DNA of 64,000 nt, from the NCBI RefSeq assembly GCF_016595215.1, contig NZ_JAENHK010000010.1:1597390-1661389 (forward strand). The letters run 5' to 3'. Below are positions 16,463 through 25,360 of this stretch, one piece after another. Made by a program: the position numbers and the translations under genes. The notes beneath the pieces were generated by a model that was not told the origin of the DNA, did no database searches, and saw only the letters and a list, made by a program, of their open reading frames with translations. This DNA comes from Chryseobacterium paridis. Its GTDB lineage: Bacteria > Bacteroidota > Bacteroidia > Flavobacteriales > Weeksellaceae. How positions within the stretch are numbered: the first letter of the stretch is position 1; each line of letters opens with the position of its first letter.

Positions 16463-17377
16463 TTAATTTTTAAAGGATTGTTTGTACTGGTTAGGTGTCT
16501 GTGTGGTTTTATTTTTAAATAATTTACAGAATGACTGTGGATGCTCAAAACCCAACTGGTAAGCCGTTTCAGAAACTGACAGATGAGCTTCCGATAAATA
16601 TTCTTTAGCTTTTTCAATGAGTTTTTCATGAATATGCTGTTGTGCATTCTGCCCGGTATGATGTCTAAGCATGTCGCTCAGATACCTCGGAGTCAGATTT
16701 AATTGGGACGCAATATACTCTACTGTTGGCAAGCCTTTAATTCCTCTTTCTTTGTCAAAAAAATCTTCTAAGAAATCTTCCATCTTCGTTATAAAATCAT
16801 TGTTTACCGCTTTCCTGGTAATAAACTGACGATTATAAAAACGATTGCTGTAAGTGAGTAACAATTCTATTTGAGAAATAATAACATCCTGGCTGAAATG
16901 ATCAATCCTTTCATTCAGTTCACTCTGAATATTTTCAAAAATATCCTGGATCGTTTTCTTCTCTTTCTCTGAAAGATACAATGCTTCTGAAGCGGCATAT
17001 GAAAAGAATCCATAGTTTTTAATTTTCTTTAATAAAGGATATGGTCTTATAAAGTCCGGATGAATGTGCAAAGACATCCCTTCATAAGCTCTATCTTCCT
17101 GCTCAAATATAAGAACCTGACCAGGTGCTACAAAGGACATCCCCCCTTCTTCAAAATCATAATATCCCTGTCCATACCGAATTTTACCATTAAATTTCGT
17201 TTTAAAAGATATCTTATAAAAATCTGATTTCGTTCCATGTTCAAAAGTTTTCGGATCGAAATTGACTTCTTTATAATCAACAATAGTGATCAGAGGATGT
17301 GATGGTGCTGACAATCCCATCGCTTCACGTAAAGCTGATAAAGTACGGAAATGAACGGGTGAGTGATTGGTTTTCAT
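16463..17377 (-). CDS. AraC-family transcriptional regulator
   Basis: A 304-residue protein with an N-terminal cupin-like sensor (GKIRYGQGYYDFEEGGMSFVAPGQVLIFEQ) and a C-terminal AraC DNA-binding domain (TVEYIASQLNLTPRYLSDMLRHHTGQNAQQHI ... AYQLGFEHPQSFCKLFKNKTTQTPNQYKQSF). It is the first gene of a tight operon with the MazG-like gene and tag. It is not an Ada-type methyl acceptor because it lacks the Cys motifs, although its downstream gene repairs alkylation damage. The -7 box TATCTTTG ends four bases before the ATG, which supports this start and suggests a leaderless mRNA. Confidence 0.9.
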   Translation of the reverse strand: MKTNHSPVHFRTLSALREAMGLSAPSHPLITIVDYKEVNFDPKTFEHGTKSDFYKISFKTKFNGKIRYGQGYYDFEEGGMSFVAPGQVLIFEQEDRAYEGMSLHIHPDFIRPYPLLKKIKNYGFFSYAASEALYLSEKEKKTIQDIFENIQSELNERIDHFSQDVIISQIELLLTYSNRFYNRQFITRKAVNNDFITKMEDFLEDFFDKERGIKGLPTVEYIASQLNLTPRYLSDMLRHHTGQNAQQHIHEKLIEKAKEYLSEAHLSVSETAYQLGFEHPQSFCKLFKNKTTQTPNQYKQSFKN

Positions 17378-17381
17378 AATA

Positions 17382-17389
17382 CAAAGATA
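17382..17389 (-). promoter_or_regulatory. -7 box four bases before AraC start codon
   Basis: TATCTTTG on the minus strand, exact consensus, with only four bases between its G and the ATG of the AraC gene. A TTG lies 14 bases upstream, closer than usual. Confidence 0.55.
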
Positions 17390-17434
17390 TGGTTGGTTTG
17401 TGACAACTGTTAGTCAGTAGGATCTTTTTTAATT

Positions 17435-17696
17435 AGTGGAAAGTGGAAAGTTGAAAGTTGATGGCTAATGGTTGGGAATATTTGAAAATGGTCTGAAATT
17501 TTTTTTCTTACAAAACAAAGTTAGAAATTATAAACTTTAAACAGATACCAGAAACTCAAATCTCAAAACCCGAATCCCGCACCTCGAAACCCGTACCCCG
17601 TATCTCGAAACCCGTACCCCGTATCTCAAACCTCGAAACAAATCAAAATCCCAAAATACCCCCATCATTTTCAACTTTCCACTTTCAATTTTCCAT
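17435..17696. repeat. Composite repeat: 21-base tandem repeats between inverted arms
   Basis: Left arm 17435-17460 (AGTGGAAAGTGGAAAGTTGA...) and right arm 17671-17696 are inverted copies sharing GTGGAAAGTTGA. Between them a 21-base unit starting CTCGAAACCCGTACC is repeated at 17583 and 17604 exactly, with degenerate copies at 17562 and 17625. The right arm runs over the last codons of the SDR gene. Confidence 0.8.
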
Positions 17697-18500
17697 TTTT
17701 ATAAAAGCCGATTTTATTTTCTGAACGTGGTTTTCCACTCCAATCGTATTTCGTTCATTGTAAAGTGCTATGGCGTCTTTTCCTGCAACATATCGCAACT
17801 GGTCTTTACCATCTGTTGCGGCTTCATAAATAACATGGGCAATATCTTCAGATTTTGAGTAATTAGCCATCTGTTCAGGACTGTAGCCTTCCTGTACCTT
17901 TTCAGTAAGCTGTTGATAAGCTTTATGTTGAGCTCCGTCCAGTGATCTTCCTGCAAAATCAGTCTGTATTCCTCCAGGAGCAACTACTTTTACATGAACT
18001 CCAAACTGAGCCAATTCATAACCCATGCTCTCTGAAAAACCATCTACAGCAAACTTTGTAGCACTATATATGGAACATGTCGGAAAGCCTATCAATCCAA
18101 AGCTCGAGGTAATATTGATCAAAACCCCTTCTTTCCTTTCCCTGAAATAAGGTGTAAACGTTTTTGTAATACGAATCACTCCCATCAGATTGGTTTCAAT
18201 CTGTTTTTTAATTTGCTCATCAGTAAAAGCTTCCAACGGACCGACCAAACCATAACCTGCATTATTAACTACAACATGTATTTCGGTTTCTGTAAGAATT
18301 TGTGTAATCGTTTCTTCAAGCTCTTCTTTATTCGTAACATCCAGTTTAATAACAGATACATTTTCTAACCTTGTAAGTTCTGTTTCATTTTCAGGATTTC
18401 TCATGGTAGCAATTACATTCCACCCATGATTTTGAAATAACTTTGCGGTAGCTTTTCCTAATCCTGATGATGCTCCAGTGATAAAAATTGTCTTTTGCAT
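17685..18500 (-). CDS. Short-chain dehydrogenase/reductase
   Basis: A 271-residue classical SDR. The cofactor motif TGASSGLG is at residues 8-15, NNAG at 79-82, the catalytic Ser at 132-133 and Tyr145-x3-Lys149 in YSATK. The Arg after the first motif region (MRNP) favours NADPH. The order of motifs and the phrase GVIRITKTFTPYFRERKEG resemble the group of uncharacterised oxidoreductases related to retinol and 17-beta-hydroxysteroid dehydrogenases. Substrate unknown. The gene stands alone, and its last codons overlap an intergenic repeat arm. Confidence 0.9.
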   Translation of the reverse strand: MQKTIFITGASSGLGKATAKLFQNHGWNVIATMRNPENETELTRLENVSVIKLDVTNKEELEETITQILTETEIHVVVNNAGYGLVGPLEAFTDEQIKKQIETNLMGVIRITKTFTPYFRERKEGVLINITSSFGLIGFPTCSIYSATKFAVDGFSESMGYELAQFGVHVKVVAPGGIQTDFAGRSLDGAQHKAYQQLTEKVQEGYSPEQMANYSKSEDIAHVIYEAATDGKDQLRYVAGKDAIALYNERNTIGVENHVQKIKSAFIKMEN

Positions 18501-18653
18501 TGTATTAATTATTTATACCGCAAAGGTCTTCAGAAATCGAAAACCAAAAGTAGCCATATTGAGTATCCTTGTAGCTATTTTGACGAAATGAAGAAAATAA
18601 AATAGTTTTCCAAAAAATTATTACTCAAATTTGTAATATATCTTTTTACTTCA

Positions 18654-18686
18654 TTGTCTTATATTTAGAAACCGCTTATAATTTTG
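18654..18686 (+). promoter_or_regulatory. Promoter of the alpha/beta hydrolase gene
   Basis: TTG (18654-18656), 22-base spacer, TAATTTTG (18679-18686), 20 bases before the ATG. Both elements fit the Bacteroidota consensus. Confidence 0.7.
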
Positions 18687-18706
18687 TTATAAACCAAAAT
18701 ATCATC

Positions 18707-19621
18707 ATGAAATCAATTTTCTTACTTTTTTTTACCATATTCTTCAGCGCTATAAAAGCACAAACAATTTATTCTAAAGATTACGGAAATAAAGACAATC
18801 CACCCGTTATTTTTATTCATGGCGGACCAAGTGGAAATGCTACATTATTTGAATCTACGACTGCTGAGGCATTAGCTAATAAAGGATTTTATGTAATTGT
18901 ATATGACAGACGTGGTGAAGGACGATCAAAAGATAATCAGGCAACAATGACTTTTAAGGAAAGTTTTGAGGATCTGTTGCAAATTTATAAAACGTATAAT
19001 CTCAAAAAAGCCAATATACTGGGACATAGCTTCGGGGGAATTATCGCGACTTTGTTTACTGATCAGTATTCTCAAAAAGTCAGTTCTTTAACACTTGCGG
19101 GTGCCTTGTTTTCGCAACAGGAAACGTATGATCATATTCTAAGTTCAGCAAAGGAGAAATTCAAAGATGATCCGACAAAGCTAAAGCAGATTTCGGATAT
19201 TGAAAATTTAGCTAAAAACTCGGCAGAGTATAGAAAAAGCTGTTATGATATAGCCGGTGATATGAATTTTTTCACAATGCCCGATCCAACTCCAAAGAGC
19301 CAACAATTACGAAACGAGTATAATGCCAGCATCTTCTTTAAAACCAATTATAGAAATCCTGCTTCTCCCTTAAAATTCTATAAAAACGAATCTCAAAATA
19401 ATCTTGATAATAAAAGTATTTTAGAGCGCATAAAAAAGAAAGGTGTCCCTGTGTTTGCCATTTATGGAAAAGATGATAAAATATTCTCAGACAAACAAAT
19501 CAATGATCTGATAAAGATCACAGGAAAAGAAAACTTTACGCTTGTGAATAATTGTTCACACTACTTATTCGTTGATCAGCAGGATGAATTTCTCAAATTT
19601 ATGGTTCAACATCTGCATTAA
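18707..19621 (+). CDS. Secreted alpha/beta hydrolase
   Basis: A 304-residue protein with a signal peptide (MKSIFLLFFTIFFSAIKA, cut before Q19). The oxyanion-hole motif HGGPSG starts at residue 38, the nucleophile is Ser108 in LGHSFGG, and the catalytic His is near the C-terminus (NNCSHYLFVDQ), with an Asp in YGKDDKIF. HGGP is typical of prolyl aminopeptidase-like and related serine hydrolases (S33 type). It would act in the periplasm. A small secreted hypothetical gene follows after 60 bases and may be co-transcribed. Substrate cannot be assigned. Confidence 0.88.
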   Translation: MKSIFLLFFTIFFSAIKAQTIYSKDYGNKDNPPVIFIHGGPSGNATLFESTTAEALANKGFYVIVYDRRGEGRSKDNQATMTFKESFEDLLQIYKTYNLKKANILGHSFGGIIATLFTDQYSQKVSSLTLAGALFSQQETYDHILSSAKEKFKDDPTKLKQISDIENLAKNSAEYRKSCYDIAGDMNFFTMPDPTPKSQQLRNEYNASIFFKTNYRNPASPLKFYKNESQNNLDNKSILERIKKKGVPVFAIYGKDDKIFSDKQINDLIKITGKENFTLVNNCSHYLFVDQQDEFLKFMVQHLH

Positions 19622-19681
19622 ATTCTTCATTAAAGGATAAAAAGCCTAGTTTTGTAAAGGATGCCCAATCAAAGAATACAT

Positions 19682-20041
19682 ATGAAAATTTCCAAAACAA
19701 TTATCACAATGCTGATATTGGTATTTTCTTTATCTCCATGTTCTGTAAAGAGAGATTTGCTTGGTATTTTTGATATTCAATACATCAGTACTTTAAATAA
19801 AGTTAAAATTACATCCGGACAGACTTTCAGCTGTGAAAGTTCAACAGAAAACTCATCCAGGAGAATTATAGTATCAAAAGAATTCTCCAAATCAGGAGAT
19901 GATCTTTCTATCCAAATGAACTCTGTTCCACTTTTTCCTAAAAAGAATACTTTACTTTTTAACAGCTATTCCAAAACAACTTCCGGAAATAGCCCTCCAA
20001 AATATATTTTATTTAAGCAATTGAAACTAAGCATGATCTAA
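19682..20041 (+). CDS. Small secreted hypothetical protein
   Basis: I chose ATG 19682 (MKISKTIITMLILVFSLSPCS) rather than the upstream ATG at 19661 because it gives a normal signal sequence; the mature part is about 100 residues. The signal ends in SLSPCS, so it could be a lipoprotein with an imperfect lipobox. The rest (KVKITSGQTFSCESSTENSSRRIIVSKEFSKSGDDL) is beta-rich and unrecognised. It lies between the hydrolase and the DoxD-DoxA fusion on the same strand, with gaps of 60 and 55 bases, so the three may be one transcript. Confidence 0.55.
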   Translation: MKISKTIITMLILVFSLSPCSVKRDLLGIFDIQYISTLNKVKITSGQTFSCESSTENSSRRIIVSKEFSKSGDDLSIQMNSVPLFPKKNTLLFNSYSKTTSGNSPPKYILFKQLKLSMI

Positions 20042-20096
20042 TCCAGATTCTGCAATCATTATTGGTATTCAATTATTTAAATAAAATAACATTCAA

Positions 20097-21107
20097 ATGA
20101 AAAACATAATCAATCAGCCTACTGATAGAGCTGGTTTATATACATTATCTCTCCGGATGGTTATCGGCTGGACCTATTTCTCAGCTTTTTGGCGTCGCCT
20201 TGTCCTTGAAAATAAATTTATCCTCGATGAAGCTGGCTATATCGGAGAAAAATTCAATCACTTCCTTCCCAATGCACTTGGAATCAAACCTATTATAGAA
20301 TATCTGGTTACTCATCCTGACACTTTGCATACTTCTATGATCACCTTCACAGTCATTGAAGCTATTGTCGGGTTATTTATTATCCTGGGACTATTCACAA
20401 GACTAATGAGTATTGGAATTTTTGGATTAGCTCTTGGAATTCTATTAGGCTCAGGTTGGCTGGGTACCACCTGTCTTGATGAGTGGCAAATCGGTGTTTT
20501 AGGAATTGCGGGTGGATTTACGTTGTTTCTTACGGGTAGTGATGCTTATTCTCTGGATCATTATTTTATGAAAAAGAAATTGAGTTTTACATATAAAAAA
20601 TGGTTTCGATGGCTGGGTTCAGGTACCTTGCCTATCCAAAATCCCCAACCTTTAGTATTGGTGATCTCCATATTTATTTTTGGACTTACTTTATTCACCA
20701 ATCAATATTTCCATGGAGGGGTCTGGGGAACTTTACATAATAAATCAGTCAAGCCAAAGATTGAAATTTCTAATCTTTCCCTCACCGGTTCTCATATTAA
20801 TTTTGAAGTGTACAGAACCGAGGGTGCTGATGTATATGGTTCATTTCTGATTGGAATTCATATCATGGATCAAAATGGAGATGTATTAAAAGTATTTGAT
20901 CAAAATGAACTATCGAAATTGACATCAGAAAATATCAAAAATCATTATGTTGCTAAAGTAAAACCAGGAAAACACAGCCTGATCATTCCTTTAGGAGCTA
21001 AGGCAGACTTGCACCTAGACATTAAGGACATCATTAATCAAAGGGATAAAATCCATAGTATAAAACTGATCGATATCAGTGGAATTGAATGGATTTCAAA
21101 ACTGTAG
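20097..21107 (+). CDS. DoxD-DoxA fusion (thiosulfate:quinone oxidoreductase-like membrane protein)
   Basis: A 336-residue protein. The first 180 residues are a DoxD/DoxX membrane domain with four or more helices (SLRMVIGWTYFSAFWRRL, TFTVIEAIVGLFIILGLFTRLMSIGIFGLALGILLGSGWLGT, WQIGVLGIAGGFTLFLTG). After another helix (LVLVISIFIFGLTLFTNQYFHGGVWG) comes a soluble DoxA-like domain of about 130 residues. In Acidianus DoxD and DoxA are separate subunits of thiosulfate:quinone oxidoreductase; fused forms are known in Bacteroidota. Sulfur chemistry is inferred from family only, and no other sulfur gene is adjacent (a TauE/SafE exporter lies 41 kb away). Confidence 0.85.
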   Translation: MKNIINQPTDRAGLYTLSLRMVIGWTYFSAFWRRLVLENKFILDEAGYIGEKFNHFLPNALGIKPIIEYLVTHPDTLHTSMITFTVIEAIVGLFIILGLFTRLMSIGIFGLALGILLGSGWLGTTCLDEWQIGVLGIAGGFTLFLTGSDAYSLDHYFMKKKLSFTYKKWFRWLGSGTLPIQNPQPLVLVISIFIFGLTLFTNQYFHGGVWGTLHNKSVKPKIEISNLSLTGSHINFEVYRTEGADVYGSFLIGIHIMDQNGDVLKVFDQNELSKLTSENIKNHYVAKVKPGKHSLIIPLGAKADLHLDIKDIINQRDKIHSIKLIDISGIEWISKL

Positions 21108-21114
21108 AATTATA

Positions 21115-21150
21115 TAAAAAAACCTCCGAAAATTTTCGGAGGTTTTTTTT
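21115..21150. terminator. Bidirectional terminator between DoxDA and efflux operon
   Basis: Perfect 24-base palindrome AACCTCCGAAAA/TTTTCGGAGGTT at 21121-21144 with A and T runs on either side, between convergent genes. Confidence 0.92.
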
Positions 21151-21155
21151 AAAAT

Positions 21156-22733
21156 TTAGTGCATGGCTTCACTCAAATCTATTTTTTCTTTACTTTTCCG
21201 TTCTTTGACGAATAAGATAAATGGTATACAAATTAAGAAAGCTACTCCTAAATAAAGGAAAACATCCATATAAGATAATACAGTTGCCTGCTTGGTTACT
21301 GAGAGATCCAGCATTTTGTAGGCTGCGTTTAGTGCATTATCAGGAGTCATTCCTTTAGATATAAAACTTGCTTTCAGGGCAGCTAATCTCTGCTGTACCT
21401 CAAAACTGTTACCATCGAGATGGGTAATAAGATTGACCCTGTATTTCTGGCTGGCATTAGCGATGAATGTAGTAATCGCAGCGATCCCAAAAGATCCGCC
21501 TAATTGTCTCATCATCCCTGTAAACGCAGCTCCCTGACCAATTTCCTGACCTTTCAATGTACTTAGGGATAAGGATGTAATTGGTATAAATAAGAGTCCT
21601 AATCCGGCCCCTCTCACAATCAACATCCAGAAAAATGCTTCTTTACTGGTATCTGGTGTAAGGATCTTATATCCCCAGAAACTGTACACAAAGAAAATAA
21701 ACAATCCCAAAGAAACAAGAATCTGTTGCTTAGCTCCTTTTGAAAGTAATCTACCGATAATAGGCATCATAAAGGCTGTCGTTAATGCAGCCGGAATCAT
21801 TAAAGCTCCAGACTGTAAAGCCGTCCATCCTAAAATACTCTGTGTATATAATGGAACAATAAAGGTGGAACCATATAAACCAAATCCTAATACAAAGGAC
21901 ATAGCGGTTCCGATTCTTAAATTACTGTTCTTTAAAACCCGCAGTTCCACAATGGGATATTTAAAGGTAAGCTCCCTCCAGAGAAAGAGTATAAATCCTA
22001 ATATTGCAGATACCGTAAAGGCTACAATCATTCCACTGGCAAACCAATCTTCTTCATGTCCCCTTTCCAGAATAAACTGCAATGATCCTACAGTAACTGC
22101 TAATAAAGCAATTCCCAGCCAGTCGACATCGGAGACTTTCCTTTTTTCAGCATATTTCGGACTTTTTACGAATTGTAATGTCATCAATGTAGCTGCAATA
22201 CCAATTGGAATATTGATATAGAAAATATACGGCCAGCTAAAGTTATCAACGATATATCCTCCAAGTGGCGGACCTAAAGTCGGACCAATAATTACTCCCA
22301 ACCCATAAATTGCCTGAGCCATACTTCTTTTTTCAACCGGATATGATTCCGTGATGATCGTCTGCGAGGTTACCAATAATGCTCCTCCACCGATACCCTG
22401 GCATAATCTGAAAAATACCAGTTCCCAGATGTTGGTAGCATTCCCGCATAAAAATGAAAATATGGTAAATATAATAATAGAGGCTGCAAAATAATTTCTA
22501 CGCCCGAACTGTTGCGAAAGCCAGCTCGTCATCGGAACGATAATTACGTTACCTATCGCATAGGCGGTAATTACCCAACCCACTTCAGAAAGTGTAGATC
22601 CCAGGTTACCTTTCATTTCGTTCAAGGCAACGTTCACAATCGTGGAATCCACAATTTCAAGCAGAGCACAAAGAATAGCTGTAATCGTAATGATTACTCT
22701 CCGTGCTCCATATTCTACTAATGAATCTTGCAT
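21156..22733 (-). CDS. emrB: DHA2-family MFS drug efflux permease (EmrB type)
   Basis: A 525-residue inner-membrane transporter with about 14 hydrophobic helices. It starts ITITAILCALLEIVDSTIVNVALNEMKGNLG, the DHA2 motif D1, and has PMTSWLSQQFGRR and QAIYGLGVIIGPTLGPPLGGYIVDNFSWPYIFYINIPIG (motif C with GPTLGP). It uses the proton gradient to drive export through the EmrA-TolC conduit encoded just upstream. It is the last gene of the four-gene operon, 176 bases after the EmrA gene; that gap is AT-rich simple sequence. Substrates are usually hydrophobic drugs or uncouplers. Confidence 0.95.
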   Translation of the reverse strand: MQDSLVEYGARRVIITITAILCALLEIVDSTIVNVALNEMKGNLGSTLSEVGWVITAYAIGNVIIVPMTSWLSQQFGRRNYFAASIIIFTIFSFLCGNATNIWELVFFRLCQGIGGGALLVTSQTIITESYPVEKRSMAQAIYGLGVIIGPTLGPPLGGYIVDNFSWPYIFYINIPIGIAATLMTLQFVKSPKYAEKRKVSDVDWLGIALLAVTVGSLQFILERGHEEDWFASGMIVAFTVSAILGFILFLWRELTFKYPIVELRVLKNSNLRIGTAMSFVLGFGLYGSTFIVPLYTQSILGWTALQSGALMIPAALTTAFMMPIIGRLLSKGAKQQILVSLGLFIFFVYSFWGYKILTPDTSKEAFFWMLIVRGAGLGLLFIPITSLSLSTLKGQEIGQGAAFTGMMRQLGGSFGIAAITTFIANASQKYRVNLITHLDGNSFEVQQRLAALKASFISKGMTPDNALNAAYKMLDLSVTKQATVLSYMDVFLYLGVAFLICIPFILFVKERKSKEKIDLSEAMH

Positions 22734-22909
22734 AGTTAATTTTGTGTGATGTACAATTGTATTTACGTAAAATGATTGATTTAAAGATTTAAAAAATTTA
22801 AAGATTAAAAGATTTTGAGATTTATTATCAATACAAAGTCAGTTAATCAATGGCTTTGGCCATAATCTAAATCATGAATACATTATACATAAATACATTT
22901 TACATATTT

Positions 22910-24022
22910 TTATTTTAATGAAACTTCTGCTTTCACATTCATTCCTGTTCTCAGCTTTTTAGCAATATTCGGATCCAGTTTTACAAAATCAATTTTCACA
23001 GGAAGTCTTTGTACCACTTTTACGAAGTTACCACTTGCATTATCTGGAGGCAGGATAGAGAATGTAGCACCAGTTGCAGGAGAGAAAGAGCTCACTACGC
23101 CTTCAAAATCCTGGTCAGGGAAAGCATCAATCTCAATTTTCACTTTTTGTCCCTCTACCATTTTATCAACCTGAGTTTCTTTAAAGTTAGCTACCACCCA
23201 CTTTTGATCATTTTTCACTAAGCTGAATAACTGAGCTCCTGCTTGTAAATATTGTCCAACCTGAATAGGAACTTTTCCAACAAATCCATCCTCAGAAGCT
23301 GTGATTACGGTATATGAAAGATTTAATTTCGCATTTTCAACATCCACTTCTCTTTGTTTAGCAACAGAATTAGCAACACCTATTTGTTGAGAAGTAGCTT
23401 CAGTCTGAGAAGAAGCGATACCAGTTTGCTTAGCAATCTGATTTCTTTGGTCTACCAATACCTGTAATTGTCTGTCAGCAGATTGTTTTGCCGCCAACGC
23501 TTGTTCGTATTGTTGTTCAGTGATTGAATGGTCTTTTACAAGAACGCTATATCTTTTTAAATCCTGACCTGTTTTCCAAACATTTACTTTTGCTGCTTCT
23601 ATCTGAGCATTAGCCGTAGCTACTGCTGCCTCTGAACTTCCGATATTTTTAGAAGAAGCTGTAGTAGATGCCTGTGCAGTGGTAATATTACTTTTTGCTG
23701 TAGATAAAGCAGCTTGTGCTTGCTCCAAAGCCATTTTCTGATCTCTGTTATCTAAAATAACCAAGGTATCACCTTTTTTTACCAGCTGGTTATCTTTTAC
23801 TTTTACCTGGGTTACATATCCTGAAACTTTAGAGATAACCGGGCTAAGGTTAGATGCAATTTGTGCATCATCTGTTTCTTCGTGAACCTGTCCGTAAGAA
23901 TATGTTCTATATCCGTAAATTCCACCACCGATCAATACTACGGCTAAAATGATAGGAAAAACTAAACTTTTTTTCTTTTTTGGTTCTATGTTCTCTATTT
24001 GTTCTGTTTTATTATTTTCCAT
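22910..24022 (-). CDS. emrA: HlyD-family membrane fusion protein (EmrA type)
   Basis: A 370-residue periplasmic adaptor with one N-terminal membrane helix (SLVFPIILAVVLIGGGIYGYRTYSYG), a lipoyl half-motif (PVISKVSGYVTQVKVKDNQLVKKGDTLVILDNRD), a long coiled-coil hairpin rich in Ala, Gln and Lys (about residues 75-215), the second lipoyl half (YTVITASEDGFVGKVPIQVGQYLQAG) and a beta-barrel end. It links the EmrB permease to the TolC channel. It lies 15 bases after the TolC gene and is part of the same operon. Confidence 0.94.
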   Translation of the reverse strand: MENNKTEQIENIEPKKKKSLVFPIILAVVLIGGGIYGYRTYSYGQVHEETDDAQIASNLSPVISKVSGYVTQVKVKDNQLVKKGDTLVILDNRDQKMALEQAQAALSTAKSNITTAQASTTASSKNIGSSEAAVATANAQIEAAKVNVWKTGQDLKRYSVLVKDHSITEQQYEQALAAKQSADRQLQVLVDQRNQIAKQTGIASSQTEATSQQIGVANSVAKQREVDVENAKLNLSYTVITASEDGFVGKVPIQVGQYLQAGAQLFSLVKNDQKWVVANFKETQVDKMVEGQKVKIEIDAFPDQDFEGVVSSFSPATGATFSILPPDNASGNFVKVVQRLPVKIDFVKLDPNIAKKLRTGMNVKAEVSLK

Positions 24023-24037
24023 TGTGGTATTATTCTT

Positions 24038-25360
24038 TTATTTAATTGTTAAAGTTCCTGTAGTTTGTAATAATTTTCTGTAAGCTAATGCTGCATCTGC
24101 TTTAGCATTGATCACTCCGACATTCGCAGAAATCTGTGCTGCATCTGCATCTAAAAGTTCTGTCATTGTCGCTAAACCATTATCAAACTTGTTTTTTGTA
24201 ATTCTATAGTTTTCATTTGCCTGAATTGCAGACTTTTCAAAAACGGCAATTCTTTGCTTAGAATAGTTCGTGTTTTGAAACTCTCTGTTGACGTCAAGTT
24301 TAATATTGTCATTTAGTAACTCATTACTAGCTTCCAATTGCTTTTCTCTCGCCTGAGACTGTCTCAAAGATGAATTTTGTTTCCAAAGGTTGGCCAGGTT
24401 ATACTGAATTCCCAATCCAACATTTACAGCATTATATACGGTTAAAAATTTTGGTGCATCAACGGCAATATACCCTCCTGTTAAAGCAACTGTAGGATAA
24501 TACTCAGCTTTTGCTGCTTTAGTTCCTAATTGGGCGGCTCTTCTTTGTTGACTTAAAGCCTGCAAGTCTTTACGATTTTGCTGAGCTTCATTCATATAAT
24601 AATCTACTGGTTTAGCATCCTGAATTTCATCAATATAATTAGGATCTACCTCTATCGCTGTTGTTTCCGGAAGACCTAACAATAAATCCATATTGATGTT
24701 CGCAATATTATAATTATTCTTCGCATCCAATAATTGCAGTTCTATATCTGAAGTCTGAAGGTTTGCTTTTAAACGGTCATTTCTTGCGATCACCCCATTG
24801 TTTTCCAATTTAAGAAACGTTTCATCTCTTTTTTCAGAAGCAGTAAGGTTTTCTTCTAAAACCTTGATGGATTGGTTTGCTTTGAAAAGGTTGTTATACG
24901 CTTGTGCAACATTATAAGCAATGGCAATCTTATCATTTTCAGTACTTAGTTTTGATGCTTCCACAAGATATTTTGCAGATTCAATTCCATATCTGATCCT
25001 TCCACCAGCATATATTGGCATTGAAAGGTTTGCCTGACCCAGAAATACAGATTTTGGTGATGCCATAGATCCACCTCCTCCAGATCCTGATTCATTTAAA
25101 AACTTTACATCTACTTTTGCATTCGTTAAACGCATGTACTGTCCTGAAAGTTTAAAATCAGGAAGTTGTTTATTCTTTGCTTCCAAAAGATCTGCTGTTG
25201 CCTCTTCAATTTTGGCGGCATCGATCTTAAGATTCTTGCTGTTTTGGATTCCCAACTGAACAGCTTCGTCAAGGCTGAGTTGTTTTTTCTCCTGAGCATT
25301 TGTGTTTGCAATTCCTACAAATAGAGAAAGAGCAATAATTGAATTATTTATTTTCTTCAT
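24038..25360 (-). CDS. TolC-family outer-membrane efflux protein
   Basis: A 440-residue protein with a signal peptide (MKKINNSIIALSLFVGIANTNAQ) and two repeated OEP domains of long alpha-helices with periplasmic coiled coils (NVAQAYNNLFKANQSIKVLEENLTASEKRDE; DVNREFQNTNYSKQRIAVFEKSAIQANENYRITKNKFDNGLATMTELLDAD), the last being a near-universal TolC-family phrase. It forms the trimeric outer-membrane channel of the efflux pump. Its start overlaps the end of the tetR gene by 17 bases, which indicates translational coupling. Confidence 0.94.
   Translation of the reverse strand: MKKINNSIIALSLFVGIANTNAQEKKQLSLDEAVQLGIQNSKNLKIDAAKIEEATADLLEAKNKQLPDFKLSGQYMRLTNAKVDVKFLNESGSGGGGSMASPKSVFLGQANLSMPIYAGGRIRYGIESAKYLVEASKLSTENDKIAIAYNVAQAYNNLFKANQSIKVLEENLTASEKRDETFLKLENNGVIARNDRLKANLQTSDIELQLLDAKNNYNIANINMDLLLGLPETTAIEVDPNYIDEIQDAKPVDYYMNEAQQNRKDLQALSQQRRAAQLGTKAAKAEYYPTVALTGGYIAVDAPKFLTVYNAVNVGLGIQYNLANLWKQNSSLRQSQAREKQLEASNELLNDNIKLDVNREFQNTNYSKQRIAVFEKSAIQANENYRITKNKFDNGLATMTELLDADAAQISANVGVINAKADAALAYRKLLQTTGTLTIK

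Noticed and set aside
17562..17630. CRISPR-like 21-base repeats
   Set aside because: The units are directly joined without spacers and too few; it is a minisatellite inside inverted arms.
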